A stretch of DNA of 64,000 nucleotides, taken from positions 1 to 64,000 of the IMG/VR virus record IMGVR_UViG_3300025809_000014, one strand, 5' to 3'. Below are positions 46,493 to 56,002 of the stretch, one piece after another. The translations under genes and the position numbers were made by a program. The notes beneath the pieces were generated by a model, which saw nothing but the letters and a program-made list of their open reading frames with translations, did not search any database and was not told where the DNA came from. The stretch's first letter is position 1. Each line of letters opens with the position of its first letter. The stretch is from a virus.

Positions 46493-49077
46493 TGGCAATT
46501 ATAAGATATACAAAAGAAGACAATGTCAAGTATGCTTACCTAAACATCTTTCCTGACCAGTTTAAAACTGAGAAGCAGAAGAAAGATGATAGTTGGGTAA
46601 AGAATACTATGGATTACTTTGCAAATAAGGCATATTCAGAATATGTAAAAAATAGAGACACATTTGTAAAGAACTATGATCTCATGAAAGGAATATTAAG
46701 AAAAGAAGATTTCTTAATTGATGAGCCAGAGGTTAAAAGTTTTACAGATATGTTAGAGAAAGATATAGATCTTCCTGCATATGTAAAACATTATTCAATC
46801 ATTACTACTCCTGTAAACGAACTAGTGGGTGAGATATCAAAACGCCCTGATTCATTTAGAGTGAAAGCATTTGATGATGACAGTCAAGCCCAAGAGTTAC
46901 AGTTTAAAACAGATACATTACAAGCTTATATAATCAATCAAGTTAAACAGCAAGTGATGGCAAAAGCTTCCATAAGTGGTCAAGAAGTATCTATGGAAGA
47001 TATTGAGGCAATCACTATGGAGCAAGTAAAAGATCAGCTAGATAGTTACACATCTGTTGCTGAAAAGTGGGCTAATCACACACTTACATCAAATAAAGCA
47101 GACTTTAACGTAAAAGAAATGTCAGAGGATGCTTTTAGAGATTTACTAATATCTGCAAGAGAGTTTTATCACATATATGAAGATAACTCTAAACTTGGAT
47201 TTAACATAGAAGTGGCTAACCCAAAGAACACTTGGTTTCTTACAACACCAGATAAAAAATATATATCAGATCCAACAGGAAGATCACAAGGAGCATATGC
47301 TGCAGGTACTGTTGAGGTTATGGAAATCTCAGAAATCATTGAAGCTTTTCCAGATCTAACTAAAGAAGAGATTGATCATTTAAGAAGTTCATTACAAGAC
47401 TATGGACTAATTGATGTACAAGAGTCAAACCTTGGTAATCCAAGTGTTGATCCTGGAATAGATTCTATAAACTATGATACATATGATCCATTAATCTTAC
47501 AGACACGTATGATTATTGAGTCAGAGATGAAAGAGAACAACGATGGATTGCAGGACTTTTTAGGTCTTACATCTAATGTGTCTTCATTTGGATACAAGTA
47601 TGTTGTTGTAAGAAGCTATTGGATATCTAAAAGAAAAATAGGTAAACTTATTTATATAGACGAATTAGGTAATGAACAATCAACTCTTGTAGATGAAACA
47701 TACAAGTCAGGTGATATGCCTACACAAATATCTCTAGAATGGGGATGGGTTAACCAATGGTATCAAGGAACTAAGATTGGTCCAGATATTTATCATGTTA
47801 AACCATATAAACTTCTAAACTATTGCCCAATTATAGGTACTACGTATGAAGTAAAGAACACAGAGGCACGATCTCTAGTAGATCTAATGAAACCCTTCCA
47901 AGTTATTTATAACGTCTGTATGAATCAATTATACAAGCTTCTAGAAAAAGAAGTTGGTAAGGTTCAATTAATGTCACTTAGACATATCCCTGTTCCTAAA
48001 GATGGAGATGCACAAGATGCACTTGATATTTGGGAAATGGAAGCTCGTGAACGTGGTGTTGTATTTGTTGATGACAGTCCAGAGAATCTTAAGAGTCCAA
48101 GTTCATTTAATCAATTTACATCTTTAGATCTTACAAGAACACAAGAGATACAAGCTCGTTATACACTAGCACAACAAATGAAGGTAGAATGCTGGGAACT
48201 GATTGGTATGTCTAAACAACGTATGGGATCAGTGGCTGCATCAGAAACAGCTACAGGTACAAGAACAGCAATGCAACAAAGTTATTCTCAGACAGAGCCT
48301 CTATTTATTGCTCATGAGTATGTGTTGGGTCAACTATACCAATCTATTATTGATGCATCTTTATATGTTGAAAGTTCTAAACCAGAATCTACCCTGTCAT
48401 ATATAACAAACGAAGGAGAATCTGCATTTGTTCAAGTGAATGGATCAGAGTTAAAACTTCGTGACTTAAAAGTGTTCTTAACTAATAGACCTGAGGATAC
48501 TCAAATGTTTAATGAACTTAGACAACTATCTCAAGCTATTATTCAGAACGGTGGCACACTTTATGATGTAATCGAGCTTTACAGTACTAAGTCTATGAGA
48601 GATATGAAGAAAACTTTCAAGGATCTTAGAGATAGACAAGTACAACAGCAGCAACAACAGATGGAGTTGCAACAAAAACAACAAGAGCAACAAGGTCAAA
48701 TTGCACAAGCTCAAATGCAAGAAGCTGCTAGAATGACTCAAGAGAAACAAGCTAATGAAAACTTACAAAACGAACTAGATCGTGTGAACAAAAAAGAGAT
48801 TGCAATGATAAATGCAATGTCTAAAGAAGGTGGAGCAAGTGCTGATCTTGATGACTCAGGTACACCAGATTCACTAGAGATAGAGAAATTAGCATCTCAA
48901 CAATCTAAAGCTCAAAAAGATTATGAAAGTAAAATGGCTGATATAAATTCAAAAAATACTTTAGCTCAGCAAAAGTTACAGATTGAAAGAGAGAAAATAA
49001 AATTAGCTCGTGACAATCAAGCAAATGATCTTGCTGTAGCAAAAGAAAATGCAAAAGGTAGAAATAAGAAAAACTAA
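46492..49077 (+). CDS. Portal protein with long Gln-rich tail
   Basis: The 861-residue protein lies directly after the terminase. It has the portal-like organisation of a large core (residues about 1-690; HYSIITTPVNELVGEISKRP near 98, YNVCMNQLYKLLEKEVGK near 480) followed by a Gln-rich coiled coil (about 716-760, QQQQMELQQKQQEQQGQ) and a Lys-rich end. It would form the ring through which DNA enters the head. The coiled coil may contact scaffold or the prohead. The portal assignment is by position and architecture. Confidence 0.8.
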   Translation: MAIIRYTKEDNVKYAYLNIFPDQFKTEKQKKDDSWVKNTMDYFANKAYSEYVKNRDTFVKNYDLMKGILRKEDFLIDEPEVKSFTDMLEKDIDLPAYVKHYSIITTPVNELVGEISKRPDSFRVKAFDDDSQAQELQFKTDTLQAYIINQVKQQVMAKASISGQEVSMEDIEAITMEQVKDQLDSYTSVAEKWANHTLTSNKADFNVKEMSEDAFRDLLISAREFYHIYEDNSKLGFNIEVANPKNTWFLTTPDKKYISDPTGRSQGAYAAGTVEVMEISEIIEAFPDLTKEEIDHLRSSLQDYGLIDVQESNLGNPSVDPGIDSINYDTYDPLILQTRMIIESEMKENNDGLQDFLGLTSNVSSFGYKYVVVRSYWISKRKIGKLIYIDELGNEQSTLVDETYKSGDMPTQISLEWGWVNQWYQGTKIGPDIYHVKPYKLLNYCPIIGTTYEVKNTEARSLVDLMKPFQVIYNVCMNQLYKLLEKEVGKVQLMSLRHIPVPKDGDAQDALDIWEMEARERGVVFVDDSPENLKSPSSFNQFTSLDLTRTQEIQARYTLAQQMKVECWELIGMSKQRMGSVAASETATGTRTAMQQSYSQTEPLFIAHEYVLGQLYQSIIDASLYVESSKPESTLSYITNEGESAFVQVNGSELKLRDLKVFLTNRPEDTQMFNELRQLSQAIIQNGGTLYDVIELYSTKSMRDMKKTFKDLRDRQVQQQQQQMELQQKQQEQQGQIAQAQMQEAARMTQEKQANENLQNELDRVNKKEIAMINAMSKEGGASADLDDSGTPDSLEIEKLASQQSKAQKDYESKMADINSKNTLAQQKLQIEREKIKLARDNQANDLAVAKENAKGRNKKN

Positions 49078-49220
49078 TTAATTAAATTAGGAGAGTAGAA
49101 AATATTAATGCTATATTATCTAGAAAAGTTGTAAGAAAGGATAAAATATACTTTGATATTAGATACTCTTAGCTTAGTTTTACATAAGTAAACCAAATAC
49201 ATAACAAAATACAACTACAT

Positions 49221-50507
49221 ATGTCTGATAATTTAGATAAACTCGGTGATTTCGGTATTCAAGATACTGTTGAAGCTGGTGCAGGAGATACTCAATTATT
49301 GAATGATCTACTTGCTCCAGAAACTGCTTCAGGTGACCCTGATGATGTTGAACCTATAGTGAATGAAATAGATTCTCCAAAACAGGAAGTAAACAATGAT
49401 CCCCCAAGAGGTAAAGATATCACACCACCAAAAAGTGCGGATGGTAAAACTGATGAAGAAAAACAAACAGGAGAATCTTTAATAGCTGACTTTTTAAGTG
49501 ATGTTCCAGAAGAGGAAGAGGCTGAGAAAGAAGTTACTTCTAAAAAAGAAACAAAAGCAAAAGATACACCTGTTGAGGAAGATGTTGAAGAAGATCTTGA
49601 AGAAGAGGAACCTAAAGAAGGAAATCAATTCACTGCATTAGCTAATGATTTATTTAACTTGGGAGTCTTTACAAAAGAGAACGAGGAAGAAGTATCAATA
49701 AATACTCCAGAAGAATTTCTAGAAAGATTTACTGCTGAAAAGAAAAAAGGAGCATCTGAGATAGTTCAAAACTTCATTGGTCAATTTGGAGAAGATTACC
49801 AACAAGCCTTTGAATCTATCTTTGTAAAAGGTGTAGATCCTAAAGAGTATTTCGGAACATACAATCAAATTGTAAGTTTTACTGAAATGGATTTATCTAA
49901 AGAAAATAATCAAGTATCAATAATGAAACAAGCATTAGCTGATCAAGGATTTGAACCAGAAGACATAGGTAAAGAAATTGAAAGATTACAAAATTACGGT
50001 GATTTAGAAGCCGTATCTACAAGACATCATAAGGTGTTAGTAAAGAAAGAAGCTAAAAAGCTTCAACAACTAGATAAAGAAGCTGAACAGGTTGAGCAAC
50101 AAAAAGTTGCTATTAAGAGCCAATATGTAAATAATGTTCAGACTATTTTAAATGATAAGCTAAAAGAAAAAGAGTTTGATGGTATTCCAATCAACCCTAA
50201 CTTAGCAAACGAACTACAAGACTTCCTATTAGTAGACAAGTGGAAAACTCCTGCTGGAGAAAATCTCACTGACTTTGATCGTGCTATCTTAGATTTGAAA
50301 AGACCTGAGAATCATGAAATGAAAGTAAAGGTGGGGCTTTTGATGAAGATTTTAGAAAAAGATCCTACCCTAACTACTATACAGAGAACTGGTGTGACTA
50401 AAAAGTCCAATCAGTTATTTGGGGAAGTAGCTAGGCAAGTAACTAGGAGCAAGTCAGCTTCTAAGACTTCAAACAAAAAGACCAAACCTAATTCATGGTT
50501 TTTATAA
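49221..50507 (+). CDS. Putative scaffolding/prohead protein
   Basis: The 428-residue protein is very acidic in the first half (EEEEAEKEV, EDVEEDLEEEEP) and helical in the second, ending in a basic tail (KSASKTSNKKTKPNSWFL). Acidic helical proteins between portal and major capsid protein are typically scaffolds. Charged tails suit contact with the capsid. It is followed 26 bases later by the capsid gene. No protease domain was seen. Confidence 0.7.
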   Translation: MSDNLDKLGDFGIQDTVEAGAGDTQLLNDLLAPETASGDPDDVEPIVNEIDSPKQEVNNDPPRGKDITPPKSADGKTDEEKQTGESLIADFLSDVPEEEEAEKEVTSKKETKAKDTPVEEDVEEDLEEEEPKEGNQFTALANDLFNLGVFTKENEEEVSINTPEEFLERFTAEKKKGASEIVQNFIGQFGEDYQQAFESIFVKGVDPKEYFGTYNQIVSFTEMDLSKENNQVSIMKQALADQGFEPEDIGKEIERLQNYGDLEAVSTRHHKVLVKKEAKKLQQLDKEAEQVEQQKVAIKSQYVNNVQTILNDKLKEKEFDGIPINPNLANELQDFLLVDKWKTPAGENLTDFDRAILDLKRPENHEMKVKVGLLMKILEKDPTLTTIQRTGVTKKSNQLFGEVARQVTRSKSASKTSNKKTKPNSWFL

Positions 50508-50533
50508 TAATTTAATAATTTAAAACGAATAAA

Positions 50534-52087
50534 ATGGCAATTCAAACAATCCCAGGTCTAACTGGTTTTACTTATGCACGAGTAGCTTCTATGGATAAGC
50601 GTGCTGTAGGAAAACTAACAGACGCAAATCACTTAGAGTCTTTCCACTCTACTGAGCCTGCGGACTATGATAAAAAGATTATCAGTCTGTATACTCAATC
50701 TTCATTGTATAGCAATGATTTCCTTGACATGATCAACAAAAGCACTCCTTATTATATTGATAATAATAGTGATGCTTGGAAATGGAAAATCGCTGTACCT
50801 TACAAATTCCCAAAAATCATTGATATTCCTGATTCAACAGCTGCTATGGCTAAACCAGGTATTGATGGTCAAGAGTTTCAGTTAATACTTGATACTAACG
50901 AATTCTCTAAAAATGCTATTATATCTGTAGGAACACGTCAGTATGGACCACGTTTCTACGTAATTAAAGATCCACAGCCTTGGAATGCTGGATTTATTTA
51001 CACATTTACTTTAGTAAGTGACAACCCAACTGTAGATTTTGTAAGCTCTACTTTCTTATCTACTGGTATCGAATTAGAATTAGTTGATGCTGCAATTGGA
51101 GAGTTTGACCAAGATTTATTAGGACTTCCAAGATTGGGCGAAGAGATCACTATGTTTGAATCATTAGGTTCTGCATATGGATACGAGCACAAAATTACTG
51201 AATGGGCTGATGACAAAATGTTACGTGATTCTTCAGGTAAAGCATTAGACATCTTAGTATATGCTCCACAAAGACGTAATCAACTACCTTTAACAAGAAA
51301 TGATGTTAAATGGGAGCCTTTCGTTGAGTTCTGGATGCGTAAGTCTATGATAGAGTTGAAAGTTAAGAGAATGATCTGGGCTAAGCCTGGAACAGTTAAG
51401 ACTAACGGTTCTAAACAAGAATTAAAAAGAACTTCTGCTGGTGTATACCACAGAATGAGAAATAACGGAAACTTAGTACAATATAATAGAGGTGAGTTCT
51501 CTGCAAACTTGATTCGTTCAGTATTTGGAGACTTATTCTATAGAAGAGTAGACGTTAAAGATCGTAGAGTTAAAATGTATACTAATGAGGCTGGATTCGA
51601 TGTATTCCAACAAGCTCTTAAAGATGATGCACTTAACTCTGGATTAACATTTATGGCTGATTCTGGAAACAGATACATGCAAGGAGAAGGACAGTCTATT
51701 ACTTATAACTTTGCATTTGATGCAATGGTTACTCGTGAGACTGGACGTGTAGAACTTGTTCACTTAAAAGAACTAGATTTGCCACAAACTAATCTAGAAT
51801 TCGGACAAAACAAGAAGTCTACTCCTGTATTCATGGTATTTGATGTTTCTCCTCAGTCTGATGGATCAATGATCAACAACATCCGTGAGGTACGTATGAA
51901 GGGTGCACCTTCTATGACTTGGGGTTATATTGATGGAACTCGTCACCACTTAGGTTTTGCTAAGTCTCAAGGTATGAGCTCTGCTAATAAATTCCCAGGA
52001 TACGAAATCTGGATGAAAGATCGTTGTGATGTATTCATCGAGGATTTATCTAGAACTGTACTTATCGAAGAGATTCCACAGTTCTAA
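50534..52087 (+). CDS. Major capsid protein
   Basis: The 517-residue protein lies immediately after the scaffold and starts MAIQTIPGLTGF. It has no repetitive region and an even, beta-rich composition with helices such as EEFMRKSMIELKVKRM near 270. Frequent-codon use is consistent with high expression. It is followed by a strong terminator and further hairpins, as expected for an abundant transcript. The HK97 fold is likely by position but cannot be proven from motifs here. Confidence 0.8.
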   Translation: MAIQTIPGLTGFTYARVASMDKRAVGKLTDANHLESFHSTEPADYDKKIISLYTQSSLYSNDFLDMINKSTPYYIDNNSDAWKWKIAVPYKFPKIIDIPDSTAAMAKPGIDGQEFQLILDTNEFSKNAIISVGTRQYGPRFYVIKDPQPWNAGFIYTFTLVSDNPTVDFVSSTFLSTGIELELVDAAIGEFDQDLLGLPRLGEEITMFESLGSAYGYEHKITEWADDKMLRDSSGKALDILVYAPQRRNQLPLTRNDVKWEPFVEFWMRKSMIELKVKRMIWAKPGTVKTNGSKQELKRTSAGVYHRMRNNGNLVQYNRGEFSANLIRSVFGDLFYRRVDVKDRRVKMYTNEAGFDVFQQALKDDALNSGLTFMADSGNRYMQGEGQSITYNFAFDAMVTRETGRVELVHLKELDLPQTNLEFGQNKKSTPVFMVFDVSPQSDGSMINNIREVRMKGAPSMTWGYIDGTRHHLGFAKSQGMSSANKFPGYEIWMKDRCDVFIEDLSRTVLIEEIPQF

Positions 52088-52099
52088 AAAAAGAGATAT

Positions 52100-52127
52100 A
52101 AAGTTGACTGTCCCTAGTCAACTTTTC
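52100..52127 (+). terminator. Terminator after the major capsid gene
   Basis: AAAGTTGACT (52100-52109) pairs perfectly with AGTCAACTTT (52116-52125) around GTCCCT. It lies 13 bases after the capsid stop. The T-run is short, so it may attenuate transcription. Confidence 0.72.
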
Positions 52128-52130
52128 TCA

Positions 52131-52183
52131 GAGAAGAGTCCCCTCATCCCACACTGTCCCTCCTCAGAGGGGATATTCTTCTC
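52131..52183 (+). other. Second hairpin after the capsid gene
   Basis: GAGAAGA and TCCCCTC (52131-52145) pair with GAGGGGA and TCTTCTC (52167-52183), giving 14 pairs with a small interior loop and a long apical loop. It follows the terminator directly. Confidence 0.55.
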
Positions 52184-52189
52184 GATATA

Positions 52190-52232
52190 AGAATGCTGAA
52201 TTAAGTTTCTACCTGTTCAATCAGAGCATTCT
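52190..52232 (+). other. Third hairpin before the next structural gene
   Basis: AGAATGCT (52190-52197) pairs with AGCATTCT (52225-52232). With the two upstream hairpins it makes an array of three between the capsid gene and the 322-residue gene at 52269. Confidence 0.5.
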
Positions 52233-52268
52233 ACAAATAAATAAACCAAAAACTAATTAAACTACATT

Positions 52269-53237
52269 ATGGGTAAAATAGGAAAAGTTTCTACTATCAA
52301 GAAACAATACAATAGTTCTCAATTGCAAACTATGGATAGTAATCTTGCTCAACAAGGTATGACAAGAATTCCTGGAACAGGAGTTTTTAAGTATCCTTAT
52401 AAAGAGTTAGACGGTAAATACAGAACAGGGCTAGACCCTACTGCTGGATACATTAAACGTATTCAAGATCCTACTGAACAAGAACTAGAAATTGAGCGTG
52501 TTACAGAACTTAGAGATAAATTACAAGCAGTTTTAGGAGATATTGACTTAGGACCAAGAGCTAAATTCTGGAACTATGCATTATCTACAGGAGTAAATGA
52601 TACAATACATGTACAACCTGTAAAACTTTTAGATGGAGATAACTTCTACGATCTAACACAACCTCTTCAAGAGCTAGCTTTTGCATGGTTGAGAGTGCAT
52701 CCAACGGTTGCATCTTCTTATCAAGCATGGGAAAGAGGTGAGTTTCCTGCAGACACACAATTCTATATTGTTAATGATGATATTGAAAATGCAATTGTCT
52801 ACAAGAAAAAACAGCTTATTAACAAAGCTATTATCAAGTTTGACTCAATGAGTCCTGAAAAGAAAAAGAAAGTTTCAAGACTACTTGGGCTTCCTGTAAC
52901 TGATGAGACAAAAGAAGAAGTTGTATATAACCAAGTTGATAACATGTTGAAACAATCTGAAGTTAAGTCTGGAAGCTTTAAAGGGTTAAATCCTGTAGAA
53001 GTATTTAACAGATTTGCTGATATGAAAGAAAATTTACTCCATATTAAAGATTTAATTAAACAAGCTATTCAACATTCAATTTACAGAGTTAAACCGAGTG
53101 GAAAAATCTATGAAGGTGAATACGAAGTAGCAATGGATGAAGAAGAATTATTAAAATATTTGGTAGATGAAGATCACCAAGAAGACTTAATAGTTCTAGA
53201 AAAAAAGTTGAAAACAAAGAAACTAGCTTCTGTATAA
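52269..53237 (+). CDS. Hypothetical virion-assembly protein
   Basis: The 322-residue protein follows the capsid gene. It has a basic N-terminus (MGKIGKVSTIKKQYNSS), helices such as ELRDKLQAVLGDID, and a strongly acidic and helical C-terminus. I do not recognise a family. Its position suggests a connector, decoration or head-completion role. Its 3' end contains a hairpin terminator. Confidence 0.6.
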   Translation: MGKIGKVSTIKKQYNSSQLQTMDSNLAQQGMTRIPGTGVFKYPYKELDGKYRTGLDPTAGYIKRIQDPTEQELEIERVTELRDKLQAVLGDIDLGPRAKFWNYALSTGVNDTIHVQPVKLLDGDNFYDLTQPLQELAFAWLRVHPTVASSYQAWERGEFPADTQFYIVNDDIENAIVYKKKQLINKAIIKFDSMSPEKKKKVSRLLGLPVTDETKEEVVYNQVDNMLKQSEVKSGSFKGLNPVEVFNRFADMKENLLHIKDLIKQAIQHSIYRVKPSGKIYEGEYEVAMDEEELLKYLVDEDHQEDLIVLEKKLKTKKLASV

Positions 53238-53249
53238 GAGGCTAGTTTT
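53220..53249 (+). terminator. Hairpin overlapping the stop codon
   Basis: AAACTAGC (53220-53227) pairs with GCTAGTTT (53241-53248). The loop contains the gene's TAA, and a T follows. It could attenuate or terminate transcription just before the next gene. Confidence 0.55.
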
Positions 53250-53264
53250 AAAACTCTTTTATAA

Positions 53265-53996
53265 ATGATACCAGTAGATAGTTTATTATACAAAATAGAC
53301 CAAAAACTAAATAAACTATCAACTAACGAGCATCAGCAAATTCAACTTGAAGATAAGATCTTAGCTTTGAATGAGGCTCAGATTAAGTTGATAAAACAAA
53401 AAGTTGATGGTTTTGCAATCCCTAACAAACTAGGGTTTGATGCTTTTAAAAAAAGGTACGAAGATTTACAAAATTTAGTTATAGATTTTACAAATCAACC
53501 GCTATCTTTAACAGAAACTAATACCGAACTACATCAATGGGATGCTGATTTAACTTCACTAAAACCTGAATACATGTTTTATGTTGATAGTTATGTATTG
53601 GCTGATAAAGGTAAATGCAAAGATCGTAAGATATGGATTAACAAGGACTTAAGTAAACATGGAGACTTATCTCTCTTACTTAATAATGATCACTACAAGC
53701 CTAGCTTTGAGTATCAAGAAACGTTAAATGCAATATCATCTAACACTATTAGTATATATACTGATGGTACATTTACTCCCAATGATATTTACATAATGTA
53801 TATGAGATATCCTGTGTATATTAACAAAACAGGTTATGTCATGATGGATGGAAATCCATCTACTAATCAAGATTGTGAGCTTGCCTCATATCTAGAAGAC
53901 GAGCTTTTAGATTTGACAGTTCAAAATCTTGCAATGTATACTGAAAACGCTAGTGCGGTGCAAAGTGCACAATTCAGAATACAAACTAATGAATAA
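53265..53996 (+). CDS. Putative head-tail connector or structural protein
   Basis: The 243-residue protein starts with a helical half and then has a beta-rich middle (LKPEYMFYVDSYVL, PVYINKTGYVMMD). It ends with QDCELASYLEDELLDLTVQNLAM, a helix like those of connector proteins in other phages. It lies in the head-to-tail transition of the gene order. Function inferred. Confidence 0.6.
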   Translation: MIPVDSLLYKIDQKLNKLSTNEHQQIQLEDKILALNEAQIKLIKQKVDGFAIPNKLGFDAFKKRYEDLQNLVIDFTNQPLSLTETNTELHQWDADLTSLKPEYMFYVDSYVLADKGKCKDRKIWINKDLSKHGDLSLLLNNDHYKPSFEYQETLNAISSNTISIYTDGTFTPNDIYIMYMRYPVYINKTGYVMMDGNPSTNQDCELASYLEDELLDLTVQNLAMYTENASAVQSAQFRIQTNE

Positions 53997-54026
53997 AAAT
54001 TAATTATTAACCTTAAATCATAAACA

Positions 54027-55169
54027 ATGGCTGATTTTTCATTAACCACGTTATTCGTGGTGCCAGTAGGGCAAACTGCTGTCCCTAGCTCTGGTTCGAC
54101 TCAAGATTTAACTGCAGGAACTGTAGGAATCTTTGATCAAAATTATGCAACTGTAACTGCTGCTGCTGGAGCAAATCCTGCTAGTGATGCAAAGTACATT
54201 TACATCGCTCAAGGTAGAGCAAACACTTATTTACAAGGATCTAAAAGATCTGACAAGATTAAAGGATGCCCAACAGCTGGTGCTTCCTGCAATTCAAATG
54301 TAACAGAATGGTACAAAGTATCAGGTTGTGCTACTGCTGCTAATCAAATTACTGATGTAACAGACTTCAAAGTACAATGTGGTGAAATCGTAACTTTAAC
54401 ATTACGTGCTCACTCTTCTTACATTGATACACTATACTTCAATGGATTTACACGTTCTGTAACTGTAAATGCTCCATGTTGTGAATGTGGTGGTGATGTA
54501 TGTACTGATGTAGATGTTAACGCATTAATCAACTCTCTAATTGTTAAATTACAACAAGAGGCTCCTGGAGATAATCCAGACAACGTTTCTTTCAACTCTT
54601 TCTTTACTTTTGAAAATGTTGGTGGAACTAAACTTAGAATCGAAGGTAAACCATTAACTAAATATGGTCAACCTTGTGATGTTGCTGCATTCCCATTCGA
54701 GTATGACAGAATGTACTTCAGTACTTTTGTATACGATGGACCAGCTACAACTGCTGATTTTATTGTTGCTGACGCTTGTAATATCGTTGCTAACTCTGCT
54801 GTAGTCCAAAAAGCATCTTATGCTTCTGGAGGATCTGAAGAATTCAAGCAATTAGAAAAGAACTTCTACAGCTACCAAGCTGGATATTTAAAGTCACTAT
54901 ATAGAATGGGTGGCTACAATGAGAACTTTGAATCTTATGTGACTGATGGAGTTGTTTACGATAGCTACTACATTAGATTTAACCAATTAGATAAGGCAGC
55001 TTATCAATGGGGAGATTACATCATGCAAGACTCAACTGTAATCATTGCTGTACCTAATGCTGACACAAGTGGAATTGCTGCTCTTATTGAGCCAATCCTA
55101 GAAGATGCTTTAGGACTTGTTGATGATGACAACACTTGTATTACAACTACGACTACTGCTGCTGCTTAA
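54027..55169 (+). CDS. Major-type virion protein with poly-Thr end
   Basis: The 380-residue protein has an early region (FSLTTLFVVPVGQTAVPSS) and Cys pairs (KGCPTAGASCNS, CCECGG), then a beta-rich core with helical segments. The C-terminus ends CITTTTTAAA, the same Thr-tract style as other virion proteins here. It is followed by a strong terminator. It may be a tail-tube or decoration protein; the class is unclear. Confidence 0.65.
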   Translation: MADFSLTTLFVVPVGQTAVPSSGSTQDLTAGTVGIFDQNYATVTAAAGANPASDAKYIYIAQGRANTYLQGSKRSDKIKGCPTAGASCNSNVTEWYKVSGCATAANQITDVTDFKVQCGEIVTLTLRAHSSYIDTLYFNGFTRSVTVNAPCCECGGDVCTDVDVNALINSLIVKLQQEAPGDNPDNVSFNSFFTFENVGGTKLRIEGKPLTKYGQPCDVAAFPFEYDRMYFSTFVYDGPATTADFIVADACNIVANSAVVQKASYASGGSEEFKQLEKNFYSYQAGYLKSLYRMGGYNENFESYVTDGVVYDSYYIRFNQLDKAAYQWGDYIMQDSTVIIAVPNADTSGIAALIEPILEDALGLVDDDNTCITTTTTAAA

Positions 55170-55208
55170 ACAGCGTCAGAAGTAGGGATAGAACATTAAC
55201 ATAAACCT

Positions 55209-55254
55209 ATGCCAGAGGTGAGAGGATTATCTCATATCCTCTGGCATTTTTTTT
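55209..55254 (+). terminator. Strong intrinsic terminator
   Basis: ATGCCAGAGG (55209-55218) pairs with CCTCTGGCAT (55238-55247), with an inner TGAGA/TCTCA extension and seven T residues. It closes the transcript of the 380-residue virion gene. Confidence 0.92.
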
Positions 55255-55265
55255 AAAACAATAGT

Positions 55266-55838
55266 ATGGCAGCCACATTACAATTAGATATTATAGTACC
55301 TCCTACCTATAGTACTTCATTGCTTGCTGTTACAGATGCATCTGTCTATCCAGACAGCCCACCAATTGTATCAGCTCCAACAATTGAGATAGAAATACCA
55401 AATTTTGGTAAACAGATATTACCTTTTCTACCATTAGAAACTAATATCTTTGGATCAGACACTTTAGGAATAACTGAAGATGGCTGCAAACAAGCATTAC
55501 CTGATGGTATATATAAATTAAAATATTCAATAGCTCCAGCATATGTAAACTATGTTGAGAAGACTATTATGCGTGTTGACAAATTACAGGAGAAATTTGA
55601 CAGTGCATTTTTAAAACTTGATATGATGGAGTGCGATAGTGCTCTTAAAACTCAAGCTAGTGTAAATTTAAACACAATAAACTTTTTTATTCAAGGAGCA
55701 ATTTCTTTAGCAAATAATTGTGCTGAGCAAGATGCTCTTAAGTTATATACAAAAGCAAGCAACATGCTTGATCAATTTATAAAAACCAATTGTGGTTGTA
55801 CTGGTAACGGTAACAATTACATAATAAACTTTAGATAA
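55266..55838 (+). CDS. Hypothetical virion protein
   Basis: The 190-residue protein has a beta-rich N-terminal half with Pro/Ile-rich strands (LQLDIIVPPTYSTS, TIEIEIPNFGKQ), then a helical half (KLYTKASNMLDQF) with a final Cys-Gly-Cys. It lies just after the terminator and before the modular poly-Thr genes. No family was recognised; tail or fibre-attachment role is possible by position. Confidence 0.6.
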   Translation: MAATLQLDIIVPPTYSTSLLAVTDASVYPDSPPIVSAPTIEIEIPNFGKQILPFLPLETNIFGSDTLGITEDGCKQALPDGIYKLKYSIAPAYVNYVEKTIMRVDKLQEKFDSAFLKLDMMECDSALKTQASVNLNTINFFIQGAISLANNCAEQDALKLYTKASNMLDQFIKTNCGCTGNGNNYIINFR

Positions 55839-55840
55839 AA

Positions 55841-56002
55841 ATGGCCCAGTGTGCAAATTGTGGTGCAAAGGTAGGATGTGGATGTCAGTTAACTAACGGT
55901 CTATGTGCTCATTGTAATGGTAATTCTAAAAAGGAAGTAACAACATCAACTTATGTTAACACCCAGATTAACAAACTGTCAGGACTGTCACAAGATACCT
56001 GA
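55841..56002 (+). CDS. Tiny cysteine-rich protein
   Basis: The 53-residue frame begins MAQCANCGAKVGCGCQLTNG and has CAHC, giving seven cysteines in the first 25 residues, like a zinc ribbon. It overlaps the start of the next gene by 50 bases. Function unknown. Confidence 0.5.
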   Translation: MAQCANCGAKVGCGCQLTNGLCAHCNGNSKKEVTTSTYVNTQINKLSGLSQDT

